Source of the DNA: an uncultured Lachnospiraceae bacterium
GTDB lineage: Bacteria; Bacillota; Clostridia; Lachnospirales; Lachnospiraceae
Length of the DNA: 64,000 nucleotides
Reading direction: 5' to 3'
Assembly: GCA_947570615.1 (NCBI GenBank)
Contig: CANOVJ010000003.1
Span: forward strand, 1 to 64,000
Part shown: positions 60,178 to 64,000 of the stretch, piece after piece
Position numbering within the stretch: the stretch's first letter is position 1
How the letters are laid out: every line of letters begins with the position of its first letter
Translations under genes and position numbers: made by a program
Notes under the pieces: generated by a model
Database searches by the model: none
What the model was told of the DNA's origin: nothing
The model's input: only the letters and a program-made list of their open reading frames with translations

Positions 60178-61989
60178 TTAAAGATAATACTGACTCTGGA
60201 GACGGTAAAGTCTGGCATAGGCTCCGCCTCTTTCAAGGAGCGCCTGATGGGAGCCCTCCTCTGTGATCTGCCCCTTTTCCATAAAAAGGATCCGGTCGCA
60301 GAAGCTGGTGCTGGAGAGCCGGTGGGAGATGAACAGGGAGGTTTTCCCCGCCGACATCTCCCGGTATTTTTCGTAGATCTCCTGCTCGGCCAGCGGATCC
60401 AGGGCGGCGGTGGGCTCGTCCAGGATGAGAAAGGGCGCTTCCTTATAGAAAGCCCTTGCCATCCAGAGCTTTTGTTTTTCTCCTCCGGAGAGGTCTGTGG
60501 CCCGGGCGTTTACGTTTCTTCCCAGCAGGGTATGCTCCTTTAAGGGAAGGCGCTTTACCTTTTCCCACAGGCCGGACAGCTTTAAGCATTCCCGGACTCT
60601 GTCTGAGTCTGTCTCCGCCTCGGGGGCGGAGGACACGTTCCGGGCGATGCTCAACGGCAGGAGGGATGTGTTCTGAAAGACGGCCGAGATCATCCGGTAA
60701 TAGACTTCCCGGTCATACTCCTTCACATTCCTGCCGTTTACCAGGATTTCTCCCCGGGTGGGGTGGCAGAGCCCGCACAGGAGCTTTACCAGAGTGGTCT
60801 TTCCCGCTCCGTTGCACCCCACCAGGGCGATCCTTTCGCCGGGGCGGATGGTAAAGCTTATGTCCTTCAGGACAGCGTCGCCGCTCTCCGGGTAGGAAAA
60901 GCTCACGTGGCGCAAGGCGATCTCCACCGCCTGCTCAGCGGCCTTTTTCTCTTTTCCCAGAAAGGCGGTTTCGTTCCAGCCCTCCAGAAAACGGCGGAGT
61001 CTGCCGTAATCCAGGTTCAGTCTTCCCAGCCGCTCTCCCAGAGGCAGGAGACGGTCCAGGGACTGCTGAGAGAGCGCCACCATGGCCATATACCAGACAA
61101 AATCGGACGCCGCCATCTCCCCCCGGGCGATCCGGAGGATGAGAAACACATATGCGCAGCCATCCCGCAGGAAGTTTAAAAAGCTGTCCACACAGTTGGC
61201 GGCCAGATAGGCGTTTTCCCACCGTTTCACATAGCCTTCACTGATTTTGCGTTCCTGTTTCAGGATTCCCAGAAGCCACCCGGAGAGATTGAAAATACGA
61301 ATATCCTTTCCCGCCCGGGAATCACGGGCCTGCCGCGCCACATAGTCCATTTTTCGGTTGGAGGACTGGGCCAGAAGCCGCAGCCGCTGGTCGCTGGCGC
61401 GGGCCTTTTTCTGCAAAAAGGAGGCGATCAGCGCAGGGAGCAGCACCAGGAGCAGGATCCCCAGGCTCTGCGTCAGCAAAATGCCCCCATAGAGAGCAGC
61501 CGAGAGGGCGGCCACAAGAAAATCCTTCCAGATCACGTAGCCGTTTCGCATCTCGGAATGGTGCCGGTAAAGGGAGTCGCAGGCGGCGCAGGCCTGGTCG
61601 TGAAAGCGCCTGTTCTCTAAAACCTCATAGTCCACGCTCATTCTCTTTTTCATGATCCGCAGGTTGTGTCTGTCGGGAAAGGCCCGGGTGCGGCAGGCCA
61701 TACAGACGTCGGTTCCGGCCCGGAGAATGCCTGTCAGAGCCAGCAGGGCCGACAGCAAAAGGAGCCTTTCAAAGAGCAGAGCGGGGCTTAAGCCCTCCTC
61801 CACCCCCTGCAGCACCATTTTGGGGAGACGCGCGCTCAAAAAGGGCAACAGAACCCCGCAGGCCACCGCCAGGACGAAGCACACTGCCGCCAGGGGCTCC
61901 TGGATGCACATTTCCCGGAAAAAGTAATATGTGTTTTTCGGGAAGGTATAGCGGTTGTCTCTGGCCTGGGGGCGGTCTGTTCTGGTCAT
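60178..61989 (-). CDS. ABC exporter half-transporter 1
   Basis: This 603-residue protein is encoded by the first gene of the operon. It has a six-helix export domain and an ATPase domain with Walker A GCNGAGKTTLVKLL, signature LSGGEKQKLWMARAF and Walker B LILDEPTAALDP. AAAGGAA nine bases before the ATG at 61989 sets the start; an in-frame ATG at 62094 yields an unlikely leader. It resembles half-transporter 4 in its ATPase motifs, so 1/4 and 2/3 may be two heterodimeric or homologous pairs. Confidence 0.88.
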   Translation of the reverse strand: MTRTDRPQARDNRYTFPKNTYYFFREMCIQEPLAAVCFVLAVACGVLLPFLSARLPKMVLQGVEEGLSPALLFERLLLLSALLALTGILRAGTDVCMACRTRAFPDRHNLRIMKKRMSVDYEVLENRRFHDQACAACDSLYRHHSEMRNGYVIWKDFLVAALSAALYGGILLTQSLGILLLVLLPALIASFLQKKARASDQRLRLLAQSSNRKMDYVARQARDSRAGKDIRIFNLSGWLLGILKQERKISEGYVKRWENAYLAANCVDSFLNFLRDGCAYVFLILRIARGEMAASDFVWYMAMVALSQQSLDRLLPLGERLGRLNLDYGRLRRFLEGWNETAFLGKEKKAAEQAVEIALRHVSFSYPESGDAVLKDISFTIRPGERIALVGCNGAGKTTLVKLLCGLCHPTRGEILVNGRNVKEYDREVYYRMISAVFQNTSLLPLSIARNVSSAPEAETDSDRVRECLKLSGLWEKVKRLPLKEHTLLGRNVNARATDLSGGEKQKLWMARAFYKEAPFLILDEPTAALDPLAEQEIYEKYREMSAGKTSLFISHRLSSTSFCDRILFMEKGQITEEGSHQALLERGGAYARLYRLQSQYYL

Positions 61990-62443
61990 CTGAGGATTCC
62001 TTTCCTGCCTGCGGCGGTGCTTCGGTGTGTCCTGTGCCTGATTTGCACCGCGGGGAGGCCCTCTCGAAGACGGAAGAGCCTGCGCGCAGCGCACATCGGT
62101 ATGTCTCTTATTCTATCACGTTCCGGAAACCTGCCGCCAGCGTTTTGCACGAATTGCGCCGTGGGAGCACGAACTGCCGCAGGTTCTCCTGAAGGTTGGT
62201 GAGGATCGATTGTAATCCGTTTTTTCCTTTACAAACGGTTATCATGCGTTTATACTGAAGATCTGAAAACATTCGTCGGGTTCTCATCCGGCAGAGTTTC
62301 AATTTCTTTTATGGGGGAATCCCCAGTCACAGAGAGCCTTATGTCCGTCAGCCGGGCGGAGGCACAGATCGATCCAAAGGTCGGAATTTTTCCACAAAAC
62401 GATTGATTGTAACACAAAAAAACATTACAATGGAGGAAAGCCT
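61990..62443. other. Divergent intergenic region before the ABC operon
   Basis: This stretch is about 454 bases. On the minus strand GTGATAGAAT (62119-62110) is an extended -10 box (TGN before TAGAAT) without a good -35 box, about 120 bases before half-transporter 1. A short palindrome GGGGAATCCCC-type lies near 62312-62326. A search for a precursor peptide with a ribosome site on the minus strand found none. The plus side must hold the promoter of the Rpn gene. Confidence 0.35.
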
Positions 62444-63424
62444 GTGGCAAAAAGAAAAACGAAACAGTGGTTTAAGCGCGGCGCATGGTGGCGAAAAATC
62501 CGGCTCAACCGGAAACATAAGGACAGACTGTTCCGCTATCTGTTCCGGGACAAAAAGCACCTGCTGGAGCTGTACAACGCGCTGCACGAGAGCAGCTACA
62601 CGGACCCTGAGGCGCTGGAGGTGGTCACCATGGAGGACGTTATTTTCATGAGGATGAAAAATGACCTGTCCTTCATCATCGACAGCCGGTTAAACCTCTA
62701 CGAGCACCAGAGCACCTGGAACCCCAACATGCCCCTGCGGGGACTGTTCTATTTCACACAGCAATATGAGGGGTTACTGGCGGAGGAGGAAGCGGATGTT
62801 TATGGGAAAAGACGGTTGGCACTTCCCACTCCGGAATACATCGTGTTCTACAACGGCGGAGACATGGAGCAGGACAGAGAGACCCTCTATCTGTCGGACT
62901 CCTTTTCCCTGGGTCGTGGAAGCGGAGCGCTGGAGTGTACCTGCCAGGTGATCAACGTAAGGCGCGGGCACAGCCGGGAGCTGCTGGGGAAATGCCGAAG
63001 GCTGTGGGAGTATTCGGAGTTTGTGTCGGAGATCGGGGCGAATATCCGAAAGGGCCTTTCCAGGGATGAGTCGGTGCAGGCGGCCATGGACCACTGTATC
63101 GAGCGGGGAATCCTGACGGATGTTCTGATAAAAGAGAAAAGCGAGGTGCTGCACATGATCTTTCTGACGGAATATGATGAGAAAAAGCATTTAAGGCATA
63201 CCTTTGAGGAGGGAAGGGAGGAAGGAATCGCGGAGGGAAAACGGGAAGGCCTGGCAGAAGGCCTGCAAAAAGGCCGCGATCAGGGCCGCGAAGACAAGCT
63301 GACCGAGCAGATACAGAAAAAGCTCGCCCGTGGAAAAAGCCTGGAGGTAATCGCGCAGGAGCTGGAGGAGGATGTGGAGATTATCCGCGGGCTGGCGGAG
63401 AAGGCGGGAACAGGCAGCTTTTAA
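62444..63424 (+). CDS. Rpn-family recombination-promoting nuclease
   Basis: This 326-residue protein has the PD-(D/E)XK Rpn/transposase_31-like domain: FRYLFRDKKHLLELYNALHE, a core with MKNDLSFIIDSRLNLYEHQS (Asp and Glu of the active site) and NPNMPLRGLFYFTQQY. A charged repetitive tail follows (EEGREEGIAEGKREGLAEGL) and ends in a helix common to the family. Rpn proteins nick or cut DNA and promote recombination; short C-terminal forms can regulate them. The start is GTG at 62444, with GGAGG at 62432-62436. A decayed relative lies at 229-656. Confidence 0.88.
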   Translation: MAKRKTKQWFKRGAWWRKIRLNRKHKDRLFRYLFRDKKHLLELYNALHESSYTDPEALEVVTMEDVIFMRMKNDLSFIIDSRLNLYEHQSTWNPNMPLRGLFYFTQQYEGLLAEEEADVYGKRRLALPTPEYIVFYNGGDMEQDRETLYLSDSFSLGRGSGALECTCQVINVRRGHSRELLGKCRRLWEYSEFVSEIGANIRKGLSRDESVQAAMDHCIERGILTDVLIKEKSEVLHMIFLTEYDEKKHLRHTFEEGREEGIAEGKREGLAEGLQKGRDQGREDKLTEQIQKKLARGKSLEVIAQELEEDVEIIRGLAEKAGTGSF

Positions 63425-63608
63425 TTGTTTTAACTGAATGCAGTGAAGAGAGCAGAGAGGCTGAGCCGAATGCTCCGGTATCATTCCATAAGGCGCGCCG
63501 TACGGTGGAGGAGAGCGTCCTGGCAATCAGGGAGAAAATTGAGAGAAAAACGCATCTGCTTTCCGCCTCCGGTCTGAGAGAGGAAACAGACGCTCCTTTG
63601 CAAAGATA

Positions 63609-63637
63609 TTGAATTAATTCAGAATTCAGGGTATACT
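63609..63637 (+). promoter_or_regulatory. Sigma-A promoter of the DUF5717-like gene
   Basis: TTGAAT (63609-63614) and TATACT (63632-63637) with 17-base spacing lie about 80 bases before the GTG start. The space 63425-63718 holds no other convincing element. Confidence 0.75.
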
Positions 63638-63718
63638 TGGAGCAGGAAAGCTGTTTCGGGCAAAGGCCCGGGGCATATGCGGTCATCGAAAAGACAATAC
63701 AACCGGAGGAATGAAAAG

Positions 63719-64000
63719 GTGCAGGATGCGGCAGAAAAACTCCTGGAGGGAAAATTCAATCAAAACATCTGGTCGCTGGAGTTTTCCAGCCCTGTGATTG
63801 AGCTGAGCCTTCGGGAGGGAGAGGTTTATGAGGGAAGCTTTACCATTACGGGCCCCCAGGGCGAGGTGACGGAGGGGACGGTGTCGTCCACCAGGCTTAA
63901 GATGCAGTGTCTGACCACGGAGTTTTCCGGCAGCAGGGAGGAGATTGGCTATCGCTTTGACTCGGCAGGCATGGCCCAGGGGGACACGCTTAAGGGGGAG
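63719..64000 (+). CDS. DUF5717-like large protein, 5' part only
   Basis: This gene is open to the right edge (94 codons). The start is GTG at 63719, after GGAGGA. The visible part (KLLEGKFNQNIWSLEFSSP; LREGEVYEGSFTITGP; FSGSREEIGYRFDSAGMAQG) resembles the N-terminal beta domain of the very long DUF5717 proteins of Lachnospiraceae. The function of that family is not known. The identification rests on recall of the family's opening pattern. Confidence 0.6.
   Translation, partial: MQDAAEKLLEGKFNQNIWSLEFSSPVIELSLREGEVYEGSFTITGPQGEVTEGTVSSTRLKMQCLTTEFSGSREEIGYRFDSAGMAQGDTLKGE

Noticed and set aside
62108..62302. Minus-strand 64-codon frame upstream of the ABC operon as a possible precursor peptide
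   Set aside because: It starts with TTG or internal ATGs without a ribosome site, has no leader/core layout and is rich in scattered Arg and Leu; it also overlaps the likely operon promoter.
63425..63612. Open plus-strand frame between the Rpn gene and the DUF5717-like gene, with residues such as RRTVEESVLAIREKIERK
   Set aside because: Residues look coding-like, but there is no start codon with a ribosome site and the promoter of the next gene overlaps its end. At most a gene scrap.
1..64000. tRNA, rRNA, intact transposase or prophage genes
   Set aside because: None recognised on either strand; the only mobile-type genes are the Rpn-family nuclease and decayed defence genes.

Overview
This window looks like chromosome of a spore-forming gut Firmicute of the Lachnospiraceae type. 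The evidence is strong AGGAGG-type ribosome binding sites, moderately high GC, a SleC-like spore cortex-lytic protein, a CIRCE heat-shock operator, several LplA/LplB/LplC-style sugar ABC importers without their own ATPase, Rpn-family nuclease genes, and a partial DUF5717-like gene at the right edge. The genus is inference. No rRNA, tRNA, intact insertion sequence or CRISPR array was seen.

Layout. 1-0.7 kb: the 3' remnant of a membrane protein gene and a decayed Rpn-family nuclease gene. 0.8-2.5 kb: an orphan MetQ-type lipoprotein and a LysR regulator. 2.6-6.3 kb (minus strand): an HTH-GGDEF protein, then a two-gene exosortase/VIT-vWA unit in which the VIT-vWA protein ends in a PEP-CTERM-like sorting tail. 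6.6-7.8 kb: an sce7726-like nuclease-fold protein and a GNAT acetyltransferase. 7.8-10.9 kb: a graveyard of defence-type genes: a broken cysteine desulfurase, a frameshifted YhcG/DUF1016 nuclease, and pglX, pglZ and brxL remnants of a BREX-1 phage-defence system. 11-20.8 kb: housekeeping and stress genes (HAD phosphatase, FAD dehydrogenase, PrsA-like foldase, CIRCE-controlled htpG with an acidic insertion, TetR regulator, branching enzyme, a repeat-rich lipoprotein).

20.9-31.7 kb: an MFS permease diverges from a catabolic operon. That operon encodes two ABC permeases, a binding lipoprotein, a BadF-type sugar kinase, two SIS-domain proteins and a cytosolic DUF4838 protein, followed by a DeoR regulator. 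It probably imports and processes an unidentified, perhaps N-acetylated, sugar. 31.8-33.1 kb: GNAT, Nudix and a YoeB/Txe toxin remnant. 33.1-39.8 kb (minus strand): a fructan/sucrose locus (LacI regulator, two permeases, binding protein, GH32), with candidate LacI operators. 40-41.3 kb: the SleC-like protein. 41.4-51.8 kb: a binding lipoprotein paired with a 1315-residue hybrid histidine kinase, a sodium symporter, a LURP-one protein, a GH36 alpha-galactosidase and a YdcF-like protein.

52-62 kb: a DUF3800 gene, then a six-gene minus-strand operon of four consecutive ABC exporter half-transporters followed by a LytTR response regulator and a GHKL sensor kinase. This resembles a peptide export or peptide-sensing module, but no precursor gene was found. 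62.4-64 kb: an intact Rpn-family gene and the start of the DUF5717-like gene.

The most unusual items are the dedicated exosortase-substrate pair in a Firmicute, the four-exporter/two-component operon, the kinase/SIS/SIS/DUF4838 sugar locus, the acidic insertion in HtpG and the collapsed BREX-1 island.
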